From assembly GCA_964397775.1 (NCBI GenBank), contig CAYNKL010000166.1, positions 1 to 9,584 of the forward strand: a stretch of DNA of 9,584 nucleotides, read 5' to 3'. Shown here one piece after another: positions 1 to 7,207 of the stretch; within the stretch, counting starts at the first letter, position 1, and each line of letters opens with the position of its first letter. A program made the translations under genes and the position numbers. The DNA is from Allosediminivita sp964397775. GTDB lineage: Bacteria; Pseudomonadota; Alphaproteobacteria; Rhodobacterales; Rhodobacteraceae. A model generated the notes under the pieces. It did no database searches. It was not told where the DNA came from and saw only the letters and a list, made by a program, of their open reading frames with translations.

Positions 1-808
1 CGTCATAGAGCTGCACGGTCGCCAGATCGGCCGCCGAGCGATCGCTCATCGTCCACAAGGCCTCGGGACGGTCAAAACCGCTGAAACCGGCGACACGGGC
101 GGGATATGCGCCCTGCGGGATGTCATCCTCACGGCACATGACGAAGGCCTGCGCTCCGCAGACCGGTAGGTCGCAGTCGAACAGCCCGTGCGGCTCGGCA
201 ATCATGCGGGCGTTGTCGTAATCGGTGCGGCTGAACGGCTTGTCGCGCCAGACCGCCTGCGGATTCAGCGCGGCGTTGCGGCGCGACAGATCGACGATGG
301 CGAAAAGGTCGTCGCGGGTGGCACCGTTTCTCGACATGTAGGCCCAGGCGCGGGCGGCAAACCGCGCCCCGGCGGTGGTGTAGCCATAGGGCTTCGTGAG
401 CTGATCTGCCCCGTAGACGCGATCAATCGCAGCTGTGGCGTAGGCCAGGCCCGGCGCCACATAGAGAGCGCGCAATCCGAGCACGAAGCGGCAGGTGCGG
501 GCCTTCAGCGCATGTGCGGCCGAGGCGACCATGTCCGTCGGGTATCTGCGATAGAGATCTGCGCCCCAGTTCAGTCGCAGCCCCATCAACTTTGTCAGCG
601 TCTTCAGCGATATCTCGTCGCCGCCCTCGGCATGGGGTGACCCCGCATTGGTCGCGTAGGGCGCACCGACATAGCCGTCGATGTCGTCCCGGGTCACGCC
701 CGCATCGGCCAGAGCTGCAAGCGCCGCATCCAGAGCGAAGGCGGCAATGCCGCGCTCGCTGCGCTTCTCGATGTCCGAGGAGCCGAACCCGGCGACCACC
801 ACGCTCAT
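1..808 (-). CDS. Thiolase-superfamily protein (SCP-x / lipid-transfer type), C-terminus cut by window edge
   Basis: The first 269 codons are present and the C-terminal part lies beyond base 1. The translation begins MSVVVAGFGSSDIEKRSERG. It has the usual N-terminal pattern of non-decarboxylating SCP-x-like thiolases: an alternating hydrophobic start, then LADAGVTRDDIDGYVG (residues 33-48), later YMSRNGATRDDLFAIVDLSR (157-176) and the ALNPQA stretch (180-185). The start is an ATG with Shine-Dalgarno GGAGG (816-820) seven bases upstream. It overlaps the stop of the DUF35 gene as ATGA, so the two are translationally coupled. Family knowledge: such thiolase/DUF35 pairs act on acyl-CoA, as thiolases or as retro-aldolases in steroid side-chain degradation. 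Odd: where the nucleophilic Cys or the GGxS motif would lie (about residues 82-95) the sequence reads GADLYRRYPTDMVA, with no Cys. True thiolysis is therefore doubtful. The substrate is unknown. Confidence 0.85.
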   Translation of the reverse strand, partial: MSVVVAGFGSSDIEKRSERGIAAFALDAALAALADAGVTRDDIDGYVGAPYATNAGSPHAEGGDEISLKTLTKLMGLRLNWGADLYRRYPTDMVASAAHALKARTCRFVLGLRALYVAPGLAYATAAIDRVYGADQLTKPYGYTTAGARFAARAWAYMSRNGATRDDLFAIVDLSRRNAALNPQAVWRDKPFSRTDYDNARMIAEPHGLFDCDLPVCGAQAFVMCREDDIPQGAYPARVAGFSGFDRPEALWTMSDRSAADLATVQLYD

Positions 809-1239
809 GGGTGCGCCTCCGTCGATTGCACGACGGCAAAACGCGTGTCGCCCTCCGTGGGAGGGAAGTGGAGCTGGAGAGGCGTTCCCGGGGCTGCCAT
901 CTCGGTACAGCCATTCTGGTCGAGCGCGATCAGGACGATCCGCGGATCTTCTGCCAAGGCGCATTCAACGATCACCAGTGGCCCTTCGTGATCGGGCAGA
1001 GGCCGCAGGTGGAGCTTGGTGCGCCCGTCAAGTGCGGCCCGGCCAGACAGTGTCGCCAGTTCGAAAGAGTCGCCCAGACATTCGACACAACGTGGTGCAA
1101 GCGGTGCGGCCAGTCGGCCGCAGGCGCAGCACCGGCGCAGCACAAGCTTGCCCTCTGCCGCACCCTCCCAGAACGGGCGGGTTTCGGCTGTGGCGACGGG
1201 CTGGGGGCGCGACGTGGTATGGAGAGAGCTTTGTGTCAT
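805..1239 (-). CDS. DUF35 / OB-fold zinc-ribbon acyl-CoA-associated protein
   Basis: A 144-residue protein of the usual DUF35 length. After a short N-terminal tail come the rubredoxin-like zinc-ribbon helix signature RPFWEGAAEGKLVLRRC (21-37) and the zinc ligands C37-x2-C40 and C51-x2-C54. An OB-fold follows from about residue 60 (SGRAALDG, LVIVECALAEDPRIVLIAL). Such proteins are small partners of thiolase-fold enzymes and bind the acyl-CoA. The downstream thiolase gene overlaps its stop by ATGA, which supports a heteromeric complex. The ATG at 1239 is the only good start before the zinc ribbon, and it has no Shine-Dalgarno sequence. The promoter directly upstream suggests a leaderless message. 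Identity is confident; the reaction depends on the thiolase-like partner. Confidence 0.9.
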   Translation of the reverse strand: MTQSSLHTTSRPQPVATAETRPFWEGAAEGKLVLRRCCACGRLAAPLAPRCVECLGDSFELATLSGRAALDGRTKLHLRPLPDHEGPLVIVECALAEDPRIVLIALDQNGCTEMAAPGTPLQLHFPPTEGDTRFAVVQSTEAHP

Positions 1240-1247
1240 TGAATCTA

Positions 1248-1276
1248 GTTATATAATGGCCAGACCATTTGTGCAA
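1248..1276 (-). promoter_or_regulatory. Sigma-70-like promoter for the DUF35-thiolase operon, leaderless
   Basis: Read on the minus strand, -35 TTGCAC (1271-1276) and -10 TATAAC (1248-1253) are separated by exactly 17 bp. Only eight bases lie between the -10 box and the ATG at 1239. Transcription should therefore start at or within a base or two of the start codon, which fits the missing Shine-Dalgarno sequence. Confidence 0.6.
1255..1269. promoter_or_regulatory. Operator-like palindrome inside the promoter spacer
   Basis: AATGGCCAGACCATT has perfect 5-bp arms (AATGG/CCATT). Its core TGGCCAGACCA is one base off the symmetric TGGTCnGACCA. TGGTnnnACCA-type sites are typical of the FadR branch of GntR regulators, which often control acyl-CoA genes. 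It sits wholly between -35 and -10, a repressing position. The cognate regulator is not in the window. Confidence 0.4.
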
Positions 1277-1537
1277 TGCTGATTAAGTCAAGACGAGAGA
1301 GCCTCGGGTCGTCGTGAAAAGTCTTTGAATACAAAGGGGTTTGGCACTCATTGGGGCGGTTGATGTGCCCTGGCCCAGTGGGGCTCAGTCGACACGCATC
1401 CGGCGCTGTGCTTCGGTTTCAATTGCCGGGGGCGACATGCTGATGCGATCCGACGCCGTGCATCCAAATGCGCATCGACTAAGGGGTGGGCCATTGGAGG
1501 CGCGGATTTCGCGCATCTCGTGGCGCGCAAGCCGACC
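1277..1537. other. Gene-free intergenic stretch between operons
   Basis: No convincing gene, RNA or repeat is visible here. Short open frames exist on both strands, but none has a ribosome binding site or a recognisable product. The stretch separates the terminator of the molybdenum hydroxylase operon from the promoter of the DUF35-thiolase operon, and both of those are read leftwards. Confidence 0.6.
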
Positions 1538-1574
1538 AAAAAAGAAAGGCCCGGAAGGCGATGCCTTCCGGGCC
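1538..1574 (-). terminator. Rho-independent terminator of the molybdenum hydroxylase operon
   Basis: Perfect 12-bp arms (1548-1559 and 1563-1574, GGCCCGGAAGGC and complement) enclose a 3-base loop. On the minus strand they are followed by the U-rich run TTTCTTTTTT (1538-1547). It lies 30 bases past the stop of the cytochrome c gene and points the right way. Confidence 0.92.
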
Positions 1575-1603
1575 ATCCGTTGCGCCGGTATCGGGTGTGC
1601 CGA

Positions 1604-2953
1604 TCAGCGCATCTGGAGGATTATGGGGTCGCTGCTGGCGGGGTCGGTATCCTCGCGAAGCTCGTGCACCTCCTCGACCGTAACGGCACCGCCATTGTTG
1701 CCCCAGCTGGTCCTGACATAGGTCAGAACGTCGGCGATCTCGCGATCGCTCATCTGGTTGCGATAGGCGGGCATGCGGTAGGTATCGGGGATACCGTTGC
1801 TGACGACACGAGCCGAGCCATTCAGCGTCACGTTGACCTGCGAGTGATGGAATTCGGCGAGCGATGCGCTTGATCCGGCAAGCGGCGGGATCCACTGGTT
1901 CTGTCCCTTGCCATCGGCGCCGTGACAGAAACTGCACTTCGCCAGGTAGGTCTCGGCACCCGGTACGCCGCTTTGGCTCGCCGCGGATGCCGTCAGGATG
2001 GAGCTGTCCTCATAGCTCCAGGGGGTCTCGTCCTCGCCTGAAGTTGCGGGCAGCGACTTCAGGTAGTGAGCCATCGCTCTGAGATCCTCGTCGCTCAGGA
2101 ACTGGGTCGAGTTGTTGTACGCCTCTGCCATCGAGCCGAAGACCACCGCGTGCTGGTTACGACCGTCCTTGAGGAAGGCGAAGATGTCTTCCTCGCTCCA
2201 GCGGCCAAGTCCCGTGTTGTGGTTCTGTCGCAGGCTCGGGGCAAACCACCCGTCGAGCAGCGCGCCGGTGAGGAATTGCGGATCGCTCTCGTCAAAGCCC
2301 TTTTCGTTCATGACCAGCCCGCGCGGCGTATGGCAGGTGCCGCAGTGGCCGGCGCCCTGAACGAGATAGGCCCCGCGGTTCCACTGTTCGTCTTTCTCGG
2401 GCTTCACGGTGTAGGTGCCGCCTTCGGTGAAGACGAGGTTCCAGAACGCCAGAGGCCACCGCATGTTCAGCGGCCAGTCTATGGTGCTTTCCTTGTTCGC
2501 CTTGTCGCTTGTCTCGATGGCTGTCGTGAAGAAGGCATAGAGCGCCTCAATGTCCTCGTCCGTCATTTTTTCGTAGGACGGGTAGGGCATGGCCGGGTAG
2601 AGGCGGCGGCCATCCCGGGTCACGCCATGGCGCACGGCCCGGTCGAAATCGGCAAGCGTATAGCTGCCGATCCCGTGCTCGGCATCCGGGGTTATGTTGG
2701 TAGCAAAGATCGAGCCCAGCGGCGTGCCCATTTCCAGGCCACCGGAAAAGGGCGTTTCGCCCGGCAGGCTGTGGCAGGCCACACAGTCGGCCTGCCGGGC
2801 CACATATCGACCCTGCTCGACAAGGTCATGGGCCGGGGCCTCGGCCATTTGCTGCCCGTCGAAGGGTGATGAGGGAAGTCGGGTTGTGAACCAGATCGTC
2901 GCGCCGGCAAGCACGACGATGATGGCGAGAATGGGAAGCCAGAGTTTTCTCAC
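1604..2953 (-). CDS. Tri-haem cytochrome c subunit of membrane-bound molybdenum dehydrogenase
   Basis: A 449-residue periplasmic electron carrier with three covalent haem sites: CVACH (57-61), CGTCH (204-208) and CSFCH (340-344). Likely distal Met ligands are M122 (YPAMPYP), M275 (FGSMAEAY) and M394 (YRMPAY). Residues 4-23 form one hydrophobic N-terminal helix, a signal anchor holding it to the inner membrane. Length and haem spacing match the cytochrome subunits of acetic-acid-bacterial alcohol/aldehyde dehydrogenases and the AdhB-like partner of IorAB. It should accept electrons from the [2Fe-2S] subunit and pass them to ubiquinone or a terminal oxidase. The start is GTG at 2953, with an AGGA Shine-Dalgarno about 11 bases upstream. 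It is the last gene of its operon, 130 bp after the molybdopterin subunit, and a strong terminator follows. Confidence 0.93.
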   Translation of the reverse strand: MRKLWLPILAIIVVLAGATIWFTTRLPSSPFDGQQMAEAPAHDLVEQGRYVARQADCVACHSLPGETPFSGGLEMGTPLGSIFATNITPDAEHGIGSYTLADFDRAVRHGVTRDGRRLYPAMPYPSYEKMTDEDIEALYAFFTTAIETSDKANKESTIDWPLNMRWPLAFWNLVFTEGGTYTVKPEKDEQWNRGAYLVQGAGHCGTCHTPRGLVMNEKGFDESDPQFLTGALLDGWFAPSLRQNHNTGLGRWSEEDIFAFLKDGRNQHAVVFGSMAEAYNNSTQFLSDEDLRAMAHYLKSLPATSGEDETPWSYEDSSILTASAASQSGVPGAETYLAKCSFCHGADGKGQNQWIPPLAGSSASLAEFHHSQVNVTLNGSARVVSNGIPDTYRMPAYRNQMSDREIADVLTYVRTSWGNNGGAVTVEEVHELREDTDPASSDPIILQMR

Positions 2954-3037
2954 GGGGAAGAACGTCCTGTCTGAGGGTATCGGGGTGACCGGTCAGCGGA
3001 CACGCGCCGGCCGGGCAAATTGAGCCGCAAGGTCCGG

Positions 3038-3069
3038 GGGCTCATCCAATGCCAGGCAAGGATGAGCCC
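3038..3069 (-). repeat. Intergenic stem-loop between molybdopterin subunit and cytochrome genes
   Basis: Perfect 10-bp arms GGGCTCATCC (3038-3047) and GGATGAGCCC (3060-3069) flank a 12-base loop. The loop itself contains a small TGC/GCA inverted repeat. It lies 15 bases after the stop of the large-subunit gene. No U-run follows on the minus strand, so it looks more like an mRNA-stability or partial-termination structure than a full terminator. Confidence 0.6.
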
Positions 3070-3083
3070 GCGCAGACATCCAC

Positions 3084-5336
3084 TCAGCTCTGGAACGCGT
3101 AGCTCGACAACGGCATGCGACGGATGCGTTCGCCCGTCAGTGTCGAAACCGCGTTGGCGACGGCCGGAGGCACCGCGGGAAGCCCGGGCTCGCCGATGCC
3201 TCCCATCGCAGCTCCGCTTTCGACGACCTTCACATGAACGCGCGGCATGCGATGCGGCGGGAGGATCGGATAGAGGTCATAGTTGCGCGCAACCGGCTCT
3301 CCCTCTTCATAGATCGTTTCCTCGAGCAGGATCTGAGACAGCCCGAGAGCCGTCGCAGACTGGACCTGGGCCTTGATGATGGCCGGGTTGACGATGCTGC
3401 CCGGATCGATCGCCTGCCAGATGTCATGCACGACCACTTCGCCGTTGGAGAGCGACACTTCCGCGATCGCCGCCGTATGGCTGCCGAAGGGCGAAGCCAT
3501 GGCGACGCCGCGGGCGCGGGTGCTGCCGTCCTCGGCGGTGAAGGGGCCGCGCTTCCAGCCGCCAGACAGGTCCCCGACCGCCTTCAGCAGCGTGGTCAGG
3601 CGTTCGTTGCCTTCGAGCAGCTTGAGACGCATCTCGAACGGGTCCTGGCCGCCCTTGTCGGCGAGTTCATCGAGGAAGGACTCGTAAAGGAAGTCGTTCA
3701 TCGAGTGTCCCACCGAACGCCAGTAACCCAGCATCGTCGGGTTTTCGACATAGACCTGGGCGATCCGCGTGTTGGGAATTGCATAGGCCTTGCCGGTCAG
3801 ACCCTCGACCGCCATGGGGTCAATCTTGTCCGGATTGTGCCCGTAGACAGCTTCTGTCGGCCCCTCGCAGGCGCTGATCACCTCGAGCGCGACCGGCATG
3901 CCCGACGCGTCGAGAGATCCGCGGAAGCGCGCGGCGGCCATCGGGCGGAGCGGATCGCGCAGGAACTCCTCCTCCCGGCTCCAGATCAGCTTGATCGGGC
4001 GGCCGGTTTCCTTGGCGAGCTGGATCGCCTGCGGATAGGGGTTTGCCGACGGGTAGAGGAAATGACGACCGAAGAAGCCGCCCAGGATCATGCTGTGGAT
4101 CTTGATCTGGTTGGCATCCAGCCCCGTCATCTTGGCGATCTGCCCCTGGAATTGCTCCGGTGCCTGGTTGGGCATCCAGAGCTCGAGCGTTCCGTCATCG
4201 TTGAAGCGGGCAAGCGCCGACGGCGGCTCCAGCTGGGCGTGGTGGAGATATTGGGTGTGATAGGTCGAAGACAGAACGTCGGAGGCGTCTTCAAGCGTGC
4301 GGCGGGCATCGCCTTCGGCTTCGGCCTCCTTGCCCTCGCCCGTCTCCGAACTCAGCTGGTCGAGGAAGCCCGTAGTGGAAAAGTCGGCAGGCATGTTGCG
4401 AATGCCCGGCATCACGGGGGTATCGCCAGCTTCCGCCCAATCGACCATCAGCGCCTCGGCGGCGCGTCTGGCGTTCCACCAGCGTTCGGCGACGACGGCC
4501 ACGGCGCCGGGCAGGACATGCACCGAATGAACGCCGGGCATCGCCGCGACCTCGTCTTCGTTGCGGATCGAACCGACCGACATGCCCAGGCGGGGCGCGT
4601 GCTGAACGGCGGCGTGCAGCATGCCGTCCACCTTGGCGTCGATGGCGTAGACCGCCTTGCCAACGGATTTGTCGAAGACGTCGAGACGGGCGACAGGCTT
4701 GCGGATCCAGCGGAAGTCCGAGGGATCGCGCAGGGTGAGCGTGTCACCGTCGGGAACCGGAAGATCAAGCGCGTCGCTTGCGAGGTCTCCATAGGTGATG
4801 CGCTGGTCGCCTGCCTCATGGACAACGAAGCCGGGCTCGGTTGTCAGCTCATCCACGCCGACATCCAGGCGCGTGGCGGCAGCCTGCATCAGCATGGCGC
4901 GCGCCGAGGCGCCAAGTTTGCGCATGGTGTCATAACTGCTGCGAACGGAGGAGCTGCCACCGGTGATGCGCATCTTCCCGTTCATGACCAGATAATCGGG
5001 ACCGGCCGGCGCATTTTCGACCACGAAGGCGGCCGGATCCATGTCGAGCTCTTCGCCGACGATCTGGGCCATGGCGGTGAAGATACCTTGGCCGCCTTCG
5101 ACAAAGGGACTCATCAGTCGGACTGTGTTGTCTGGCCGGATTTCCAGGAAGGCCGGCACGCGTGTGCCGGGCGCCATCTGGGCGTCCTCCTGGGCGCGCG
5201 CGGGTTTGACCGGAAGGCCGAAGCCCAGAACAAGGGCGCCGGCAGAGCCGAGCAGAAAACCGCGACGAGAGACATTGACCGGCGAGCCTGTTGGCAGTTT
5301 CTCGTCGGCGTGCAGGGGGCGAATGATGTCCTTCAC
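3084..5336 (-). CDS. Tat-exported molybdopterin-binding large subunit, IorB / aldehyde oxidoreductase type
   Basis: A 750-residue catalytic subunit of the xanthine dehydrogenase family (isoquinoline 1-oxidoreductase beta / AldH-like). It should hydroxylate an aldehyde or N-heterocycle at a Mo-MCD cofactor. The N-terminus carries a twin-arginine signal, SRRGFLLGSAGALVLGFGL (23-41), with a likely cut after ARA (46-48), so it folds before export to the periplasm. Family motifs are GGQGIFTAMAQIVGEELDMD (81-100), ILGGFFGRHF (417-426), YWRSVGHSMNDFLYESFLDE (538-557) and GGIGEPGLPAVPPAVANA (712-729), with catalytic Glu716. The start chosen is GTG at 5336: it overlaps the stop of the small subunit (GTGA), has AAGGA nine bases upstream, and is followed by a proper Tat signal. 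The frame stays open further upstream to 5510, but that part is antisensible run-through of the small-subunit gene in another frame. The exact substrate is not readable. Confidence 0.93.
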   Translation of the reverse strand: MKDIIRPLHADEKLPTGSPVNVSRRGFLLGSAGALVLGFGLPVKPARAQEDAQMAPGTRVPAFLEIRPDNTVRLMSPFVEGGQGIFTAMAQIVGEELDMDPAAFVVENAPAGPDYLVMNGKMRITGGSSSVRSSYDTMRKLGASARAMLMQAAATRLDVGVDELTTEPGFVVHEAGDQRITYGDLASDALDLPVPDGDTLTLRDPSDFRWIRKPVARLDVFDKSVGKAVYAIDAKVDGMLHAAVQHAPRLGMSVGSIRNEDEVAAMPGVHSVHVLPGAVAVVAERWWNARRAAEALMVDWAEAGDTPVMPGIRNMPADFSTTGFLDQLSSETGEGKEAEAEGDARRTLEDASDVLSSTYHTQYLHHAQLEPPSALARFNDDGTLELWMPNQAPEQFQGQIAKMTGLDANQIKIHSMILGGFFGRHFLYPSANPYPQAIQLAKETGRPIKLIWSREEEFLRDPLRPMAAARFRGSLDASGMPVALEVISACEGPTEAVYGHNPDKIDPMAVEGLTGKAYAIPNTRIAQVYVENPTMLGYWRSVGHSMNDFLYESFLDELADKGGQDPFEMRLKLLEGNERLTTLLKAVGDLSGGWKRGPFTAEDGSTRARGVAMASPFGSHTAAIAEVSLSNGEVVVHDIWQAIDPGSIVNPAIIKAQVQSATALGLSQILLEETIYEEGEPVARNYDLYPILPPHRMPRVHVKVVESGAAMGGIGEPGLPAVPPAVANAVSTLTGERIRRMPLSSYAFQS

Positions 5337-5794
5337 AGCGTTTCGTCCTTCATTCCAGCCACATCGCGGACGGCGGCGGTGATTGCGTTGTAGGTCCCGC
5401 ACCGGCAGAGATTGACCATGGCTGCGGCAATATCCTCTTCCGTCGGGTTTTCCGTCTCCTTGAGCAGGGCCATGGCGGCCATCACCTGACCGGACTGGCA
5501 ATATCCGCACTGGGGGACCTGATGGTCGACCCAGGCATCGACAACCTTCTGACCGACCGGATCGTCTTCGACGGCCTCGATGGTGGTGATGTTCTGTCCC
5601 TGGACGCTATCAAGCGGTGTCACGCAGGACCGCACGATCTGGCCATCAACCAGCACGGAACAAGCACCACACTGCGCAAGGCCGCATCCGTATTTGGTGC
5701 CGGTGAGGCCGAGTTCGTCGCGGATCACCCACAAAAGCGGTGTTTCTCCGTCCGAGGTGACATCGTAGGGCTGATTGTTGATCTGGATCTTCAT
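5333..5794 (-). CDS. [2Fe-2S] small subunit of molybdenum hydroxylase, IorA type
   Basis: A 153-residue iron-sulfur subunit of the expected length. The plant-type ferredoxin domain has C37, C42, C45 and C57 (TKYGCGLAQCGACSVLVDG). The helical second-cluster domain has C96-x2-C99 and C130-x-C132 (VPQCGYCQSGQ and NLCRCGTYNAI), so all eight ligands are present. It carries electrons from the Mo site to the cytochrome subunit. It has no export signal of its own and should travel through Tat bound to the large subunit. The ATG at 5794 is preferred because AAGGA lies seven bases upstream and homologues begin with this MKI-type strand. A GTG at 5821 in the same frame would add nine residues, including the Shine-Dalgarno region. 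It is the first gene of the three-gene operon and overlaps the next gene by GTGA. Confidence 0.95.
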   Translation of the reverse strand: MKIQINNQPYDVTSDGETPLLWVIRDELGLTGTKYGCGLAQCGACSVLVDGQIVRSCVTPLDSVQGQNITTIEAVEDDPVGQKVVDAWVDHQVPQCGYCQSGQVMAAMALLKETENPTEEDIAAAMVNLCRCGTYNAITAAVRDVAGMKDETL

Positions 5795-5818
5795 GGCTTT
5801 TCCTTGAGGGTTAGGAAA

Positions 5819-5832
5819 CACATCTGCATGTG
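5819..5832. promoter_or_regulatory. 14-bp palindrome upstream of the [2Fe-2S] gene
   Basis: CACATCTGCATGTG has perfect 5-bp arms (CACAT/ATGTG) around CTGC. It lies 25 bp before the start codon, just ahead of the Shine-Dalgarno region. It could be an operator or part of a leader structure; no binding protein can be assigned. Confidence 0.35.
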
Positions 5833-5835
5833 ATT

Positions 5836-5865
5836 TCCTGCCCCGTTCGAGACCGTGGGGCAGGA
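5836..5865 (-). promoter_or_regulatory. GC-rich stem-loop in the leader of the molybdenum hydroxylase operon
   Basis: Perfect 9-bp arms TCCTGCCCC (5836-5844) and GGGGCAGGA (5857-5865) enclose a 12-base loop, about 40 bp upstream of the first gene. A U-run is absent after it in the reading direction, so it is not a standard terminator. It may be a leader RNA structure or a protein site. No clear -35/-10 pair was found farther upstream (5866-6081). Confidence 0.4.
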
Positions 5866-6081
5866 CTGGCTTGAACGGAGCTCGTCAGTAGGCAGCGAAC
5901 TGCCCGACCGACGAAGCGATCTGACCGGCGAAACCTTCCGATGATAACTGGAGCCGAGATGAGATAATTCTACGCCTGTTCCGCTTTCAAATTGTCAGCT
6001 ACCGGCCATCTCTCCGCAAGAAACCTGCATCATCAAGGTAAACTGGTCCGGAAAGAACGCGGCTCACAAAATCGATACCCG

Positions 6082-7179
6082 TCAAGAACTCGCAACCGCA
6101 GCAGCTTGCTTCGCCTCTTTGTGGCGCTTCCGCGCCTCGGCGACGAGTTCGACCGCGTCCGGTCCCCACATCATCCGCAGGAAGTAGCTTTCGACCGGAC
6201 GTTGCTGCAGCAACCAGGCCAGCGGCATGAGCGCGACCCTTGCAGCCAGAACCCGCTTCTCCTTGCGGGGCGTCAGACCGCTGTTCTTGCGCGTCTTGCC
6301 CGATACGGCGCCCATCGCCAGCAGCTTGAACAGCCCTTCCTGGAAGAAGAGCTGGACCTTCACCTTTCGCTGGGACGGATGATAGTTCTTCTTGATCGAG
6401 TTCTGCCAGAGCTCGTGGAAGTTCTCGCCCGTCGCCGGGATGGTCGCCAGCGTCTTGGTCACCCCGAAGAGATCGTCGTACTTTTCATAGAGCTTTCTCA
6501 GATCCGCCATCGACTTCGGCAGTTCGTCCTCGTCATGGGGGAAGAGTTTGCAATACTCGCTGACCTCTTCGATGTAGCGATCCCGCAGTTCAGGCGAGAG
6601 CCGGCCGGTACGCTTGAGGCCTTTGAAGCCAAGCCGCTCGTACACCCAGAGCATCGAGTGCATCTCGGTCAGAGCGGCCCACATGGAGTCCCTGGGAGAG
6701 TTCGCGGCGTAACCGCCAAGTTCGGGGTGGCCGACGTCGATCGTTTCTCCCGCCACCTTTTCGTGAATACGGACAAGGTGCTGCGAAACACGCTTGGCGG
6801 TATCGCTGTCGCCCATCCACATCGGAGCATGGATGCCCGAGTTCCGCTGGCCGCGGTCGAAGACGTCAAAGAGGGTCAGCTCACCCTTGTGGGCCTTCTT
6901 CGAAATCGGGTCCCAGTCGCGAACGCCGGCCACGACCGGCTTGTAGCTCAGCTGCAGGATGAACTGAGCGGGGGACTGAAAGACGATGACAGCGGGGTGG
7001 AGCAGCACGTCCCACGCCACCGACCCGGGCCCAAAGACACCTCGGGCGGCCGGGTCTTCGGCGTTCGTTGCGACGTTCGGGGCGCCATGGCGCCGCCAGC
7101 GCCTGGCATCGCCAAGCAGGCGGTCCCGACTGACAAACCGGTTGGGGTTCCCAACGGACGAATGATCACTTGTCGACAT
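6082..7179 (-). CDS. MpaB / rubber-oxygenase family protein (DUF2236)
   Basis: A 365-residue, mostly helical protein of the DUF2236 family. This family includes fungal MpaB, which cuts the farnesyl chain of a mycophenolic acid precursor, and bacterial latex-clearing protein Lcp, which cleaves polyisoprene. Recognisable parts are the opening motif GVFGPGSVAWDVLLHPAVIV (47-66), the helix RVSQHLVRIHEKVAG (130-144), the WAALTEMHSMLWVYERLGF helix (167-185) and YIEEVSEYCKLFPHDEDELP (202-221). His residues in these helices (H134, H139, H174) are candidate haem or metal ligands, as expected for the family. No signal peptide is visible, so it is probably cytosolic or membrane-peripheral, unlike secreted Lcp. 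The ATG at 7179 has a strong AGGAGG (7185-7190). A promoter and palindrome lie directly upstream, facing the divergent TetR gene. The substrate is unknown. Confidence 0.85.
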   Translation of the reverse strand: MSTSDHSSVGNPNRFVSRDRLLGDARRWRRHGAPNVATNAEDPAARGVFGPGSVAWDVLLHPAVIVFQSPAQFILQLSYKPVVAGVRDWDPISKKAHKGELTLFDVFDRGQRNSGIHAPMWMGDSDTAKRVSQHLVRIHEKVAGETIDVGHPELGGYAANSPRDSMWAALTEMHSMLWVYERLGFKGLKRTGRLSPELRDRYIEEVSEYCKLFPHDEDELPKSMADLRKLYEKYDDLFGVTKTLATIPATGENFHELWQNSIKKNYHPSQRKVKVQLFFQEGLFKLLAMGAVSGKTRKNSGLTPRKEKRVLAARVALMPLAWLLQQRPVESYFLRMMWGPDAVELVAEARKRHKEAKQAAAVASS

Positions 7180-7189
7180 GCTTTCCTCC

Positions 7190-7207
7190 TATTCCCGTCC
7201 GGGAATA
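7190..7207. promoter_or_regulatory. 18-bp perfect palindrome, likely TetR operator
   Basis: TATTCCCGTCCGGGAATA has two perfect 8-bp arms (7190-7197, 7200-7207) around a TC centre. It overlaps the -10 region of the leftward promoter and touches the Shine-Dalgarno box (7185-7190) of the MpaB-like gene. Size and symmetry suit a TetR dimer, and a TetR gene starts 128 bp away. Repression of the oxygenase gene is inferred. Confidence 0.75.

Noticed and set aside
1341..1358. TTGGCAC resembling a sigma-54 -24 box
   Set aside because: The -12 TTGC element is absent at the required spacing.
1505..1550. Frame reading FAHLVARKPTKKERP, reminiscent of an IS110-like transposase end
   Set aside because: Too short and partly formed by the terminator bases; no neighbouring transposase sequence.
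2066..2869. 267-codon plus-strand frame across the cytochrome gene
   Set aside because: A shadow of the tri-haem cytochrome c gene; the haem motifs are on the minus strand.
3234..5393. 719-codon open frame on the plus strand
   Set aside because: It is antisense to the molybdopterin subunit in a GC-rich gene. Its translation is Arg/Gly/Val-rich with no family pattern, and the minus-strand protein has clear motifs throughout.
5337..5510. Longer start for the molybdopterin subunit
   Set aside because: The extra 58 residues overlap the [2Fe-2S] gene and are low-complexity Arg/Gly. The GTG at 5336 has a Shine-Dalgarno and the right distance to the Tat signal.
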